Shown: in pieces, positions 43,862-55,068 of the stretch
Layout: each line of letters opens with the position of its first letter
Position numbering within the stretch: position 1 is the stretch's first letter
DNA from: Humulus lupulus
Lineage: Eukaryota > Streptophyta > Magnoliopsida > Rosales > Cannabaceae
Length of the DNA stretch: 64,000 nt
Assembly (NCBI RefSeq): GCF_963169125.1
Contig: NC_084802.1
Location: 110,364,903-110,428,902 of the forward strand
Direction of reading: 5' to 3'
Program-made: the position numbers and the translations under genes
The notes under the pieces: generated by a model
Database searches by the model: none
Seen by the model: the letters and a program-made list of their open reading frames with translations, nothing else
What the model was told of the DNA's origin: nothing

Positions 43862-45121
43862 TGTTATATTTTAAAATATAATGTTGATTGATTAAATAAG
43901 TGTTACAATAGATAACTATTTAATCTAGTGGGGGAATGTTATATTATTTTATAATATAATGTAATATTATATTATTTTATAATATAATGTTTTAGATTAA
44001 ATAAATGTGACAAAGAGTGCCACATATTGTAACATATAATAGAGAGTTACAATATTTAGATATGTGTGAATATCCAAATATGTAACATATTTGATGTTAC
44101 AAATTCAGTCACAAATTTGAAACTTCCAAATATTGCCCATTATTGTGTAGATTTGATGTTACACAGTATTGAGATGAATTTCTTAAAGCCATATGTGAAA
44201 TGGTTGTTAGAGATATGATTTTAACCCCAATAATGTGTTTGGGGGTTACAAAATCATTTGGGAGTGGATTGGAACCGTTTGGAAAAACAGCACATTTTTA
44301 TGTACTAAAATTGGCCAGTGGCCGCGGCCAGGATTATTGGTGGCCGTGGCCTGGGGAACAGAGACCAGTGGTCGCGGCCACTGATACTCCTTTGCCGCGG
44401 CCACAGAGGCAGACTGGCCAATTTTTTCAGTTTTTTCAATATTTTTTTAACGGCTCCAAAAACACAATTAACTCCCAAATCTCATTTTTAATTCCATAAA
44501 CATCCAATTAATCATTGGTAAAAGCCATGGGGGTTGGTGGAATTTGAAATTCAAAGGGTGTCTCTAAACTTTATAAATAAGAGCATATTGCTCACTTGTG
44601 AGACATAACTTGTCTATCCATTAGAGCACTTGGCTAGAAAACACCTAGAGAATTGATTATTCCAGAAAGCAATTTCCAAAATCTGTGAGAGATCCCTTAG
44701 TGCTTGAATTAGGGGGAAATAAGCTTTTGGACAAAGGTTTCAAACCTTGTTCAAGTTAGTGATCCCCAACACTCTTCACTTTGGTAGTGTGAGTGAGAGT
44801 TGTTTTTGATTTGATTATTGTTCTTATCTTTTATTCTATTGCTTTTCATCTTCATATTCTTCTTCTCTATTTACTTGTATTTCTTGTTTAGAGTTGTAAT
44901 CTTTTCTTTTCTTTTTGTTACAAACACTTTTGCTTTATTTGTATCTTTTTGTTTAGAGCTGTATTCCTCCATTCTTTTCTTCTAATTATTCTATTGTTTA
45001 TTTGTATTTTCAGTTATAGAGTTGTAACATTATTTAATCAATATTATTTATTTGTAATATTTTGTCTAGAGTTGTAATATTTCTTACCGTTTCCACTGAA
45101 ATAAAATATATTTTCCTAACA
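43862..45121 (+). repeat. 5' LTR of copia G (1260 bp)
   Basis: The start is TGTTATATTTTAAAATATAA and the end 'atatattttcctaaca'. A second LTR-like start preceded by a purine tract lies 75 bp in (43915-43940). A TATA-like 'ctttataaataagagc' lies near 44570. A GC-rich 'gtggccgcggcc' island fills 44318-44405. Four T-rich 'tttgttagagttgtaat'-type units lie at 44875-45085. Confidence 0.95.
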
Positions 45122-45149
45122 TTCAAAAGTTTATCCCTTGTTTGTTTCA
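45122..45149 (+). promoter_or_regulatory. PBS region of copia G, unusual
   Basis: The bases after the LTR read 'ttcaaaagtttatcccttg' rather than the initiator-Met PBS TGGTATCAGAGC common in copia. Gag starts only 28 bp after the LTR, so the priming tRNA or mode is unclear. Confidence 0.4.
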
Positions 45150-46073
45150 ATGGAAGGTGAGACTATCAAGATTATGAATCAAGACCTAGTGAGGCTAAAT
45201 AGGTTTGATGGGTCCAATTTCACTAGATAGCAAGACAAGGTGAGATTCCTCTTGACCACTCTCAAGATCGTCTACATTCTAGAGTCCACTCTAGAACCTC
45301 CCCCAACGCCATCCGACAAGGACACTCCCAAGGAGGTGGAGAAAAGAAGGAAGAGGGAGGAGGACAATCTCCTTTATAGGGGTCATATCCTCAACGCTCT
45401 TTCTAATAGGCTCTATGACCTCTACACTGAGACCAAATCGGCAAAGGAAATATGGGATGCACTTGAGACAAAATTCAAGGCAGAAGAGGAAGGCACCAAA
45501 AAGATTTTGATATCTCAATATATTGATTTGGAGTTTTTTGGTGATAAACCTATTCTTCCTCAAATACATGAATTGCAAATAATTGTTAACAAATTGAAAG
45601 TTTTGAAGATTGAGCTTCCTGAGGCCTTTCAAGTTGGTGCTATTTTGGCTAAATTACCACCAACATGGAGGAGCTATAGGAAAGGAATCATTCATAAAAA
45701 TGAGGACTATTCTTTGGAGGAAATCAAAAATCATATTCAAATCAAGGAGGAATCGATATGTAGAGATAAACTTGTGGAGGGGTCTAATGGAGAGACTTCC
45801 AAAGCAAATGTGGTGTCACAACTAAAACATCCCAAAAACAAATGGAAAGGCAAGAAGGGTAACGAAACATCATTGGGTCCAAGAACCAACCCAAACAAAT
45901 TTAAGGGTGGGAAAGTTCCTTGCTTTGTGTGTGGGAAAAAGGGTCACTATGCTAGAGAGTGTAGGCATAGAAAAGACCAACAAGGACCTAAGGTAAATGA
46001 AACTCAAGATGAGAATATAGTTGCTACCCTTAGTGAGGTGAATGCGGTCCAAGGCAAGGTGAAGGGGTGTTGA
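45150..46073 (+). pseudogene. gag: Gag of copia G (one stop near the N-terminus)
   Basis: ATG at 45150 opens MEGETIKIMNQDLVRLNRFD. A TAG at 45228-45230 sits where relatives have Trp (F-x-x-W-Q-D-K). From 45231 it is open to the stop at 46071. It shows the copia gag (UBN2-type) pattern: EEDNLLYRGHILNALSNRLY, AKEIWDALETKFKAEEEGTK and PPTWRSYRKGIIHKNEDYSL. A basic linker and a complete zinc knuckle CFVCGKKGHYAREC (about 45930-45963) follow. Apart from the single stop, gag is well preserved. Confidence 0.93.
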
Positions 46074-46470
46074 TATGATACATCTACCACCGTCCATGTC
46101 ACCTATGACAAATCATTGTTCAAGACATTTGAAGAGTCAAAGGGCAACCATGAGATTCAAATGGGCAATGAGGGAAAATCCAAGGTACTTGGCAAAGGTA
46201 TCATTGAAGTCTTTTTCACCTCCGGCAAGAAAGTAGCATTAGTGAATGTATTTTATGTTCCCGAAATGAGTAGAAACTTGTAAGTGGTGATTTTCTTGGC
46301 AAGCCCGGCATTAAAGCTGTTTTTAAGTCCGGTAAACTTATTCTTACCAAATCCAATGTATTTTTTGGAAAGGGGTACTCTTATGAGGGAATGATTAAGT
46401 TGTGCACCAATGATGTAACTTTCAATGTTATCAATAAAAATGTTAATTCTTCCTATATTGTTGAGTATAA
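46074..46470 (+). pseudogene. pro: Protease of copia G
   Basis: Directly after gag in the same frame it reads YDTSTTVHVTYDKSLFKTF, where copia proteases have D-S/T-G-A-T. The Asp is kept but the motif is DTSTT. It continues GKSKVLGKGIIEVFF and NVFYVPEMSRNL, then a TAA and frame change. The strand order fits the copia protease fold. Confidence 0.8.
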
Positions 46471-47624
46471 TTCTTTATTTTTTTGGCATCTTATACTATC
46501 TCATATAGGTTTTTCAATCATGAAAAGAGTAGTAAAATGTGGTATGATTGCATGCAATATTAAAAACTATGGTAAATGTGAAACATGTGTTAAGGCAAAA
46601 ATGATTAAAAAACCATTTCCTAGTGTATAAAGATCGTCTAATTTACTAGATTTAATCCATAGTGATCTTTGTGAATTAAATGGTGTTTTAACTTGAGGTG
46701 GTAAAAGGTATTTTCTTACTTTTATAGATGATTTTAGTAGATATACCTATGTGTTTCTTTTAAATCATAAAGATGAAACTTTTTATGCTTTTAAAGTATA
46801 TAAATTAGAAGTTGAAAATCAACTCAGTAAAAAGATAAAGGTGCTAAGAGTGATAAAGGGGGAGAGTACTTCTCTAATGAATTCAATACATTTTGTGAAG
46901 AAAATGGTATAATTCACGAGTGCACCGCACCTTATACACCACAACACAATGGTGTTGCTGAAAGGAAAAATAGGACTTATCTAGAGATGATAAATTCTAT
47001 GTTGGTATTTTCTAAGTTAAACTTCAACTTATGGGGTGAAGCGTTGTTAACTGCTTGTCACATTCTTAATCGAATACCGATGAAGAAAAATGTGATATCT
47101 CCATATGAGTTATGGAAAGGAAGAAAACCCAACATAGGGTACTTCAAAGTGTGGGGGTGTCTTGCATATTGCAAGAAAAATGAACCTCATAGAACAAAAT
47201 TACGTTCAAGAGCCACAAAGTGTGCTTTTTTTGGTTATGCCAACAATAGTAAAGCTTATAGGCTATTAGACTTAGAGTCTAATGTTGTGATTAAATCTAG
47301 AGAAGTTGAATTCTTTGAGAACATGTTATGTGACAACAATTCTCAAGTTTCAACATCTCTAAAGGAGAATTTGTTATATGAGAATAATTCTCAAGCTTCT
47401 ACATCCAAAAATGATTCTCAAGAGGAGAATTCTCAAAGGAATGTAAAACAACCCATTGAACTTAGAAGAATTCAAAGGCTTAGAAAGGAGAAAATTCTAG
47501 TATTGGATGAGGCAGATTCTCAACGAATTTCTTTCTACATGGTAGAAGGAAATAGAGAGGAAGTTATTAGGAAAATTCCTATTGTACTTTTGTTGAGGAT
47601 GATCCTAAGACTTATATAGAAGCC
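46471..47624 (+). pseudogene. int: Integrase of copia G
   Basis: The GAG-pre-integrase HHCC zinc domain reads FWHLILSHIGFSIMKRVVKC and GKCETCVKAKMIKK. The core begins LLDLIHSDLCELNGVLT and RYFLTFIDDFSRYTYVFLLN (first Asp region). A short deletion and frameshift near 46840 follow, then DKGGEYFSNEFNTFCEENGI (second Asp) and PQHNGVAERKNRTYLEMIN (Glu). 46987-47619 is open and contains FSKLNFNLWGEALLTACHIL, the C-terminal GYANNSKAYRLLDLESNVVI and a Ser/Asn-rich linker (STSKNDSQEENSQRN) towards RT. Confidence 0.92.
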
Positions 47625-48690
47625 ATGCAATCAAGAGATAGTGCATTTTGGAAAGAAGCCATCAATGATGAGATGGATTCCATTCTTTCCAACAACACTT
47701 GGGAATTGGTAGACCTCCTACCGGGGTCTAAGCCAATTGGGTGTAAGTGGGTATTTAGGAGAAAATACCACACTGACGCGACTATCCAAACCTTTAGAGC
47801 TAGATTAGTAGCTAAAGGGTTTAGGCAAAAAGAGGGTATCGATTATTTCGATACCTATGCGCCTGTTGCAAGAACAACTTCTATAAGAATTTTTTTTTTC
47901 CTTTGGTTCTATACACAACTTGTATGTTCATCAAACAGATGTCAAAACGACATTCCTTAATGGTGACCTCAATGAGGAGGTCTATATGGAACAACCCGAA
48001 GGGTTGTCCTACCAAGATATGAACATAAAGTATGTAGACTTGTAAAATCCTTATATGGATTGAAACAAGCTCCTAAGCAATTGCATGAGAAATTTGATCA
48101 AGTCATCATGTCTAGTGGGTTTAGGCATAACAATGGAGACAAGTGTTTGTATTCCAAAACTTGTAAGGGATGTGTGATCATTGTTTGCTTATATGTGAAT
48201 GACATGCTTATTCTAAGTGATAGCATGAAAGGGATAGAAGAAACAAAGAGGTTTCTATCATCAATCTTCAAGATGAAAGATCTTGGAGAATTTGACACCA
48301 TACTTGGTATCGAAGTGAAGAAACATAGTGGGGGTTTTGCATTAGGGCAAGCCCACTATGTTGAGAAAGTATTGAACAAATTTAACCATCTCAAGATTAA
48401 AGATGCCAATACTCCATTCGATCATAGTGTAAAACTAGAGAAGAATGAAGGAAGAGCGGTGGCTCAATTGGAGTACGCTAGTGCTATAGGGAGTCTTATA
48501 TACGCTGCCCAATGTACTAGACCTGATATAGCATTTGCGGTAAGTAAACTTAGTAGGTTTACAAGTAATCCAAGTGTGGATCACTGGAAGGCTATTGGAA
48601 GATTCCTAGGTTATCTCAAGAAAACCAAAGGACTAAGCCTTCACTACTCCAAATTTCCTTCAATCTCAGAAGGATATACATATGCAAGCT
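47625..48690 (+). pseudogene. Reverse transcriptase of copia G
   Basis: It begins [20 protein letters not shown], then [12 protein letters not shown] and [21 protein letters not shown] frameshift in the T-run near 47890 is followed by [21 protein letters not shown] further frame change near 48010-48050 leads to [20 protein letters not shown] and the catalytic box [11 protein letters not shown] (about 48190-48222). In copia this box is YVDDM; here the first Asp is Asn. The thumb has [17 protein letters not shown]. The changed catalytic residue alone should kill activity. Confidence 0.92.
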
Positions 48691-49154
48691 AGATATCCAA
48701 TCTTGGGGACAACTTCTCTACAACTGGTTGGGTATTTACACTTTGTGGGGGTGCAATTTATTGGGGTTCCAAGAAACAAACTTGTATATCTCATTCCACT
48801 ATGGAAGCAGAGTTTATAGCGCTAGTTGCTACCGGCAAAGAGGTCGAATGGTTAAGGGATCTATTGATAGAGATACCCCTAATCAAAGAGAATGTATCCA
48901 CTAAATCGATACATTGTGATAGCCAAGCAACATTGGCTAGAGCATACAATGGAGTGTATAATGGAAAGTCCATACATATTAGTCTAAGACATGGACATGT
49001 AAGAGAATTGATTCAAAGAGGAGTCATCTCAATATCCTATGTGAGAACAAGTGAAAACCTAGCAGATCCTTTCACTAAGCCACTAATGAGAGATTTAGTG
49101 GCTACATCATCTCGAGGGATGGGACTTAAACTCCCTAAAGAGATTCACGATTGA
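48691..49154 (+). pseudogene. RNase H of copia G
   Basis: After a TAG at 48690-48692 the frame continues [40 protein letters not shown] (catalytic Glu), [35 protein letters not shown] (catalytic Asp) and [17 protein letters not shown]. The stop at 49152 is the normal end of copia pol. The first Asp region upstream of the TAG (YTYAS) is altered from the usual D-A-D-W. Confidence 0.9.
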
Positions 49155-49691
49155 TGGTAACCTATCTTAACACTAGCTATTTAACTAGTGTTAGGTTCAA
49201 TAGGTAACAACAAGTCAATCAAGTGAATATTAGTTGTACTCAAAACAAGTCCCATCTGAGATGTTGAGTACTTGTGAGTTGCCAAATTGAGGGTTAAAAT
49301 CGAGAGGTTTTTTAATAGAATTTAGTCTTGTGAAAACAAGTATTTTGGGTAACAAAATACTGTAAGAATTCTACCTATATGGACCTAGGGGTGGTGCGGC
49401 CTCTCATGAGAATTTGGAGTATTCTCAACAACGTCCATGAATGGAATGTGCACATGGTCGTTAACAGTGCAAAGCGAGACATAGAGATTTCAAGTGTACA
49501 TGGCAAAGGTGTGTGTGCTATCATTGATTTGTTATCAGGGAAAGATGGTTCAATGCCTAGTGCAACCAAATATTCAACAATTTTTGTGATAATTACACTA
49601 TAGTAAAGTTCAAGTTGAAAAACATTTTACTTTATGCACCAATGCACTGACTCCTATAAGAGAGAGTTATTATTTAATCAAGTAGGGGATA
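49155..49691 (+). other. 3' untranslated region and polypurine tract of copia G
   Basis: About 540 bp between the pol stop and the 3' LTR. A short frame at 49379-49603 has no recognisable domain. The last bases, 'caagtaggggata', form the polypurine tract next to the LTR start at 49692. Confidence 0.75.
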
Positions 49692-50941
49692 TGTTATATT
49701 TTAAAATATAATGTTGATTGATTAAATAAGTGTTACAATAGATAACTATTTAATCTAGTGGGGGAATGTTATATTATTTTATAATATAATGTAATATTAT
49801 ATTATTTTATAATATAATGTTTTAGATTAAATAAATGTGACAAAGAGTGTCACATATTGTAACATATAATAGAGAGTTACAATATTTAGATATATGTGAA
49901 TATGTAACATATTTGATGTTACAAATTCAATCACAAATTTGTAACTTCCAAATATTGTCCATTATTGTGTAGATTTGATGTTACACAATATTGAGATGAA
50001 TTTATTAAAGCCATATGTGAAATGGTTGTTAGGGATATGATTTTAACCCCAATAATGTGTATGGGGGTTACAAAATCATTTGGGAGTGGATTGGAGCCGT
50101 TTGGAAAAATAGCACATTTTCATGTGCTGAAATTGGCGAGTGGGCATGGCCAAGATTGTTGGTGGCTGCGAGCGAGGAACAAAGACCAGTAGCCGCGACC
50201 ACTGATACTCCTGGTCACGGCCACAGAGGCAGGCTGGCCAATTTTTTTATTTTTTTCAATCTTTTTTTAACGACTCAAATAACACAAATAACTCCCAAAT
50301 CTCATTTTTAATTCCATAATCATCCAATTAATCATTGGTAACAGCCATGGGGTTTAGTGGAATTTGAAATACAAAGGGTGTCTATAAACTCTATAAATAG
50401 GAGCCTATTACTCACTTGTAAGACACAACTTTTCTATCCATTAGAGCACTTGGCTAGAAAACACCTAGAGGCTTGATTATTCCAAAAAGCAATTTCCAAA
50501 ATCTGTGAGAGGTCCCTTAGTGCATGAGTTAGGGGGAAATAAGCGTTTGGACAAAGGTTTCAAACCTTGTTCAAGTTGGTGATGCTCAACACTCCTCACT
50601 TTGGTAGTGTGAGTGGGAGTTGTTTTTCATTTGATTCTTGTCCTTATCTTTTATTCTATTGCTTTTCATCTTCATATTCTTCTTCTCTATTTACTTGTAT
50701 TTCTTGTTTAGAGTTGTAATCTTTTCTTTTCTTTGTGTTACAAACACTTTTTCTTTATTTGTATCTTTTTGTTTAGAGATGTATTCCTCCATTCTCTTCT
50801 TCTAATTCTTCTATTGTTTATTTGTATTTTCAATCATAGAGCTGTAACATTATTTAATAAATATTATTTATTTGTAATATTTTGTCTAGAGTTGTAATAT
50901 TTCTTACCATTTCCATTGAAATAACATATATTTTCCTAACA
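49692..50941 (+). repeat. 3' LTR of copia G (1250 bp)
   Basis: Partner of 43862-45121, with the same start, end, internal purine tract (49748-49766), TATA-like 'ctctataaataggagc' (50391) and T-rich repeats. Some CG sites of the GC island are changed relative to the 5' copy. Confidence 0.95.
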
Positions 50942-50946
50942 ATAAC

Positions 50947-51290
50947 GCCATCCTAGGGCAACCTATCGTGATAATCTTTGAAGGTATAACCTTTGTTTGC
51001 CATCTGGCCATGAAATTCCCCACACCAACAAGAATATGTTAAAGGAGATTAGCTCGCTGCCAGAGAGTGTTATAGCATCTTGATGAAGAGAAGAATGCAA
51101 CCCAGGAAACAAACAATGGTTGTTATTGAGGAAGTGGAGGAGCTTATATTATTGGAGATTAAGGTCACCAAATTAGAAAAAATTGACCCGCGAGTGGGTG
51201 AGGATAAGTCAGAGCTCCAGGCTCTTGAGGAACTGGAGGAGGTTTTCCTGGATAAGCAACTTCCAAAGTTGTGAAGAGTGGAAGAAATCT
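50947..51290 (+). pseudogene. pro: Protease remnant and linker of element F
   Basis: Directly after the copia insertion: NAILGQPIVIIFEGITFVCH then LAMKFPTPTRIC, the second half of a Tat protease. The equivalent of the active-site half is lost or left of the insertion. The acidic linker (EEVEELILLEIKVTKLEKID) has stops. Confidence 0.75.
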
Positions 51291-52230
51291 CCGTGCTGAG
51301 TAGAAGAAGAACCTAGTCTAGTTTCAGATTAATAATCTCGATGTCTTTGCATGGTCACATGTTGACATGGTTTGCATTAGTCCTAACGTGATCATGCACA
51401 CATTGAACCTCGACAAGAGCATGCCAGCCAAGCAACAAAAAATGAGGCAATTGGGAAAAGAAAGATGAGAAGTTCTAGAGGAAGAAGTTTCTTACCTCTT
51501 GAAATGCGAATTTATCAGGGAGGCAAAGTATCTGACCTAGATAGCTAACCCCATTCTGGTCCCAAAGCCAAACAGAAATTGGAGAACCTGCATTGACTTC
51601 TTTGATCTTAACAAGTCTTGCCCAAAGGATTGTTTTCCTTTGCCAAGAATTGATCAACTCATAGATGTATTCCATGTCTTTCATGGATGCATATTCTAGA
51701 TATAACCACATCACGATAAACCTTGCCGACCAAGAGCATACAAGCTTCATCACCGAGCATAACGTATACTGCTACAATGTCACGCCTTTCGAGCTGAAGA
51801 ACTCAGGAGCTACATATCAAAGGCTGGTAAACAAATTGTTCACTAACCAAATCGTCTTAAACATGGAGGTGTATGTCGATGACATGCTAGTCAAGTAAAA
51901 GACTGTCAATAACCATGTGGCCAATCTAGAAGAATGTCTCATTGTGCTGAGAAAATATAATATGAAGTTGAATACTCAGAAATGTACCTTTGGTGTTTCA
52001 TCAGGGAAGTTCCTAGGCTTCATTGTAAATTCTAGGGGCATTGAAGCCAACCTAGAGAAGATCATATCCTTGTTATAGATGCCTTCTCCTAGGTCGCGGA
52101 AGGATGTCCACAATTTAACAAGGAGAATTGTTGCTCTGAATCGCTTTGTGTCAAAATCCACTGATAAGTGTTTTCCTTTCTATAACTTATTAAGGGGGAA
52201 AAATTGAGTGGACCAACGAGTGTGAGTGAC
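51291..52230 (+). pseudogene. Reverse transcriptase of element F
   Basis: Readable in pieces: NNLDVFAWSHVDMVCISPNV, WRTCIDFFDLNKSCPKDCFP, LPRIDQLIDVF, FMDAYSRYNHITINLADQEH, NVYCYNVTPFELKNSGATYQ, then EVYVDDMLVK (catalytic, about 51868-51897). The thumb is decayed (KFLGFIVNSRGIEANLEKI). Stops and frameshifts are many. Confidence 0.88.
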
Positions 52231-53195
52231 ATTTTAGGACCTGAAAAAACATATGGTTGAACCCCCCATTCTATCGAAGCCTGTCAATAGAGAGCCTTTG
52301 TATCTTTATCCAGATGTGACAGAAAACTCAGTCAGTGTAGTGTTAGTTTGAGAAGAAGATCGAACTTAGAAGCCAGTCTATTACACCAGCAAGAGGCTTT
52401 TGGGAGCTAAAACTCGATACTCGTTGATAGAGAGACTCGCGATCTGCCTAGTCTTAGCCTCAAAGAAGTTACGATCTTACTTCTAGTCCCACACAATACA
52501 CGTCCTAATGATCAACCTTTAAGAAAGGTATTACAAAAGCCTAAGATATCGGGACAGTTGTTAAAGTGGGCCATCGAACTCGGTCAGTTTGAGATTTTAT
52601 ATAAACCATAATCAGCCATCAAGGGGTAGGCCCTAACTGATTTTGTGGCAGAGTGCGCTGGTTTTTAGGATGAACCTATAAAGGGGCCGCTCATTTTGAT
52701 TACTCTAGAAGGACATCGCTTCCATACTGCTATCAGTTCTGGTTCAAAACCTCAAATAACGAAGCTAAGTATGAAGCTTTGCTGGCTGGAGTTTGAGTAG
52801 CTAAGGAGTTAAAATCAAAGGTCGCACGGTGCTTCAATGATTCGCAGCTCATGGTAAACCATGTACTAGGAGAATACCAGGCATGTAGGATCAAGATGGC
52901 TACGTACTTGGCCAAAGAAAAGCACGAAATGTTAGAATTTGAGTTTTACTCTATTGAGAAGGTACCCCGCGAACAAATTACCAATGTAGATGGGTTGGCT
53001 CGACTTTCCATAACCAAGGATGCAGACACATTGAACGTGGTACCAGTTGAGTTCCTTGAAAAGTCAAGAATCAAAGAAATATTAGAAAATATCGACCTCG
53101 TTCATGTCAGGTTAACCTGGATGAATCCAATCACAAATTATCTCACTTTTGGAAGGTTGCATGAGCATCATAAGAACGCACGAAGATTGTTGTAA
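52231..53195 (+). pseudogene. RNase H and archaeal-type RNase H of element F
   Basis: First RNase H: EPPILSKPVNREPLYLYPDV, TENSVSVVLV and KPVYYTSKRLLGAKTRYSLI, with stops. Second RNase H: LEGHRFHTAIS..., with the N-N-E-A region decayed. The 52851-53195 frame then gives MVNHVLGEYQACRIKMATYL, AKEKHEMLEFEFYSIEKVPR and the linker LNVVPVEFLEKSRIKEI. The dual RNase H supports Tat assignment. Confidence 0.82.
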
Positions 53196-54227
53196 TAGAT
53201 CCCAAGATATGTCTTGATCGAAGGAGTCCTGCACCGTCAAGGTCATTCTATGCCATTGCTCAGTTGTGTTTCACCAGAGAAATCCCAAGCCATTAAAAAA
53301 GAAATCCATGAAGGATTTTGTGGAGATCACACTTGGGGGCATAGTCTAGCCATGAAGGTCCTTAAGAAGGGTTATTTCTAGCCCACCATGAAAAAATACT
53401 CGACCTTGTATGTCCAGAACTGTGATAAATGGCAACAATTCTTGACAATAGTGCGGGTTGCACCTGTCGAGCTAACAATTATCTCTTCGCCTTGGCCATT
53501 TGTTGTTTTTGGAATAGATTTGATTGGATCAGTGGAAACTTAGAAAGGTGGAGTTCTCTACGGTATGGTCGCTATAGATTACTTTACAAAGTAGGCTGAG
53601 TCCGAGCCATTAGCGAAAATAACCTCGAATACAGTACTTGATTTCATGATAAAGAACATAATCTACTACTTCACTTCAGGCTTCCCAAGAAAATCGTATC
53701 AAAAAATGGGACTCAGTTTGACAACGAGCAGTTCACCAAGTTCTATGAAAAGTATGTGGTTATCAAGAGTTTTTCATCACTGGCGTATCTACAGGCCAAT
53801 AGACATGTGGAAGAAGTAAATAAAACTTTAAAGACGAGCTTAAAAAAATAGTTGGAGGATGCTAAAGGTGTGTGGCTTGAATAGCTCCCACAAGTATTTT
53901 GGGCGTACAAAACCTCTCACCGCATGTCTACTGGTCATACACCGTTTTCATTAACCTTTGGAAGTGAATCAATGCTCCCAATCGAAGCCTTGGTCACAAC
54001 ACACAGGCAAAAGACTTTTCATCAGAAACAAAATCATGACCTATTACAAGCGTCTCTGGATTTTATTAAAGAACCTTGAGAAGAATCACAAATTTAGCTC
54101 GCTCACTATCAACAAAAAGTAACTCGTTATTTTAACTTAAAGGTCAAACAAAGGATGTTCGAGTTAGGATATTTGGTATTGAGGAGGGTGTTCTTGGCGA
54201 ACGAAGAACCCAAGGATGGTGTATTGG
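53196..54227 (+). pseudogene. int: Integrase of element F, cut by CACTA end
   Basis: Features in order: KKEIHEGFCGDHTWGHSLAM and NCDKWQQF (zinc domain with one Cys lost), SPWPFVVFGIDLIGSVET, MVAIDYFTK (first Asp), FPRKIVSKNGTQFDNEQFTK (second Asp), FSSLAYLQANRHVEEVNKTL (Glu), MSTGHTPFSLTFGSESMLPI, then the C-terminal ELGYLVLRRVFLANEEPKDG. The frame stops abruptly at the CACTA terminus at 54228, before the usual GPNWEGPY block. Confidence 0.9.
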
Positions 54228-54420
54228 CACTACAAAAAAAATCTTTTGATAGCATGCTATAAATGCTATAAAAATAATTCCATAGCATTGTTATGCATGC
54301 TAAGGCAACCCACGCTATAAAAAGTCTTCCCTTATGATAGCATTTATGCAAAGCTATAACGTACGCTATGAGAAGACACTCCAATAGCTTTTTCTAAATG
54401 TTACAGATTTATGTTCATAG
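54228..54420. mobile_element. Terminal inverted repeat and subterminal region of a CACTA transposon (H)
   Basis: CACTACAAAAAAAATC at 54228 is a typical plant CACTA terminus. It is followed by many copies of 'gctat' and its complement 'atagc' (54251-54400), the expected transposase-binding subterminal repeats. The adjacent 3-mer is tgg. The other terminus is not in the window, or was lost. Confidence 0.85.
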
Positions 54421-55068
54421 CTAATGTCTATTGTTGTTGTAGACTTCTAATAACAGTTGAACGTTATATGATTGTCTTAATGACATACCTATTATGATTT
54501 TTATTTAAGTTACTTGAACATATAACTAATTGCAATTATAAAGCAATATGTATATATATGTAACAAATACTTTGAAATTACTACATTTTATATAGAATTT
54601 ACAATATTCCATAACTTTCCCCTTCCAAAAGTTAAAATAAGGAGAATTTAAAATTTCACCAATCCTTAATTACCAATACATGAAAGCATTATTTACAATT
54701 CCTAAAGAAACCAACAGATCATATTGTGTTTGTAATAAAAACGTTGGACTTTACTGTGTACAAGAGTCATCAAAAACTTCTTTAATCTTCAAGCTTGCCC
54801 CAACTTGATTGTTCTCCATAACTAGTAAGTGTATTAAGCATACCTAATACAAAATTTGTATACAAATCCATTAGATGGGACATTGTGAACTACACCTAGA
54901 ATAAAACAATTGCAAGAACTTCAATGAATAAGACTCATATATTACACCTTTAAGATAAGTCAATCATAAATTAAGCTTTATTTCCTGCATATACATCATA
55001 TGCAATGTTAGGTCAATAATAAGAAGGAAGAAGGAATATGTAAAATATATTTAATTCACATCACTCAC
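54421..55068. other. A+T-rich CACTA interior, non-coding
   Basis: Lies between the subterminal repeats and the 3' end of the antisense transposase-like gene. It probably holds the 3' untranslated part of that gene. No frame of note. Confidence 0.5.

Larger units (their letters stand above)
43862..50941 (+). mobile_element. Ty1/copia retrotransposon G, nearly complete (7080 bp)
   Basis: Two LTRs (43862-45121 and 49692-50941) flank gag, protease, integrase, RT and RNase H in copia order. The TSD is atagc (43857-43861) and ataac (50942-50946), with one mismatch. By eye the LTRs differ at only a few percent of positions, so the insertion is much younger than its host element F. The coding region has a small number of stops and frameshifts, so it cannot make a full polyprotein as written. 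Confidence 0.95.
36694..54227 (+). mobile_element. Tat-lineage gypsy element F, with nested insertions
   Basis: Plus-strand order is LTR, PBS-like site, N-terminal gag, [solo LTR], 25 bp of host, [solo LTR], gag core and zinc motif, [copia G], protease, RT, RNase H, second RNase H and integrase. It is truncated at 54227 where a CACTA end begins. The interrupted frames rejoin across each insertion. The copy is heavily mutated; its 3' LTR is not identified. Confidence 0.85.

Noticed and set aside
44200..44499. 99-codon frame in the copia 5' LTR, with a counterpart at 50057-50311
   Set aside because: Both lie in LTR U3 and differ by frame-changing substitutions. The match is due to LTR identity, not coding.
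54228..54420. 'gctat/atagc' repeats as a CRISPR-like array
   Set aside because: Irregular spacing, mixed orientation and a CACTA terminus identify subterminal transposon repeats in a plant genome.
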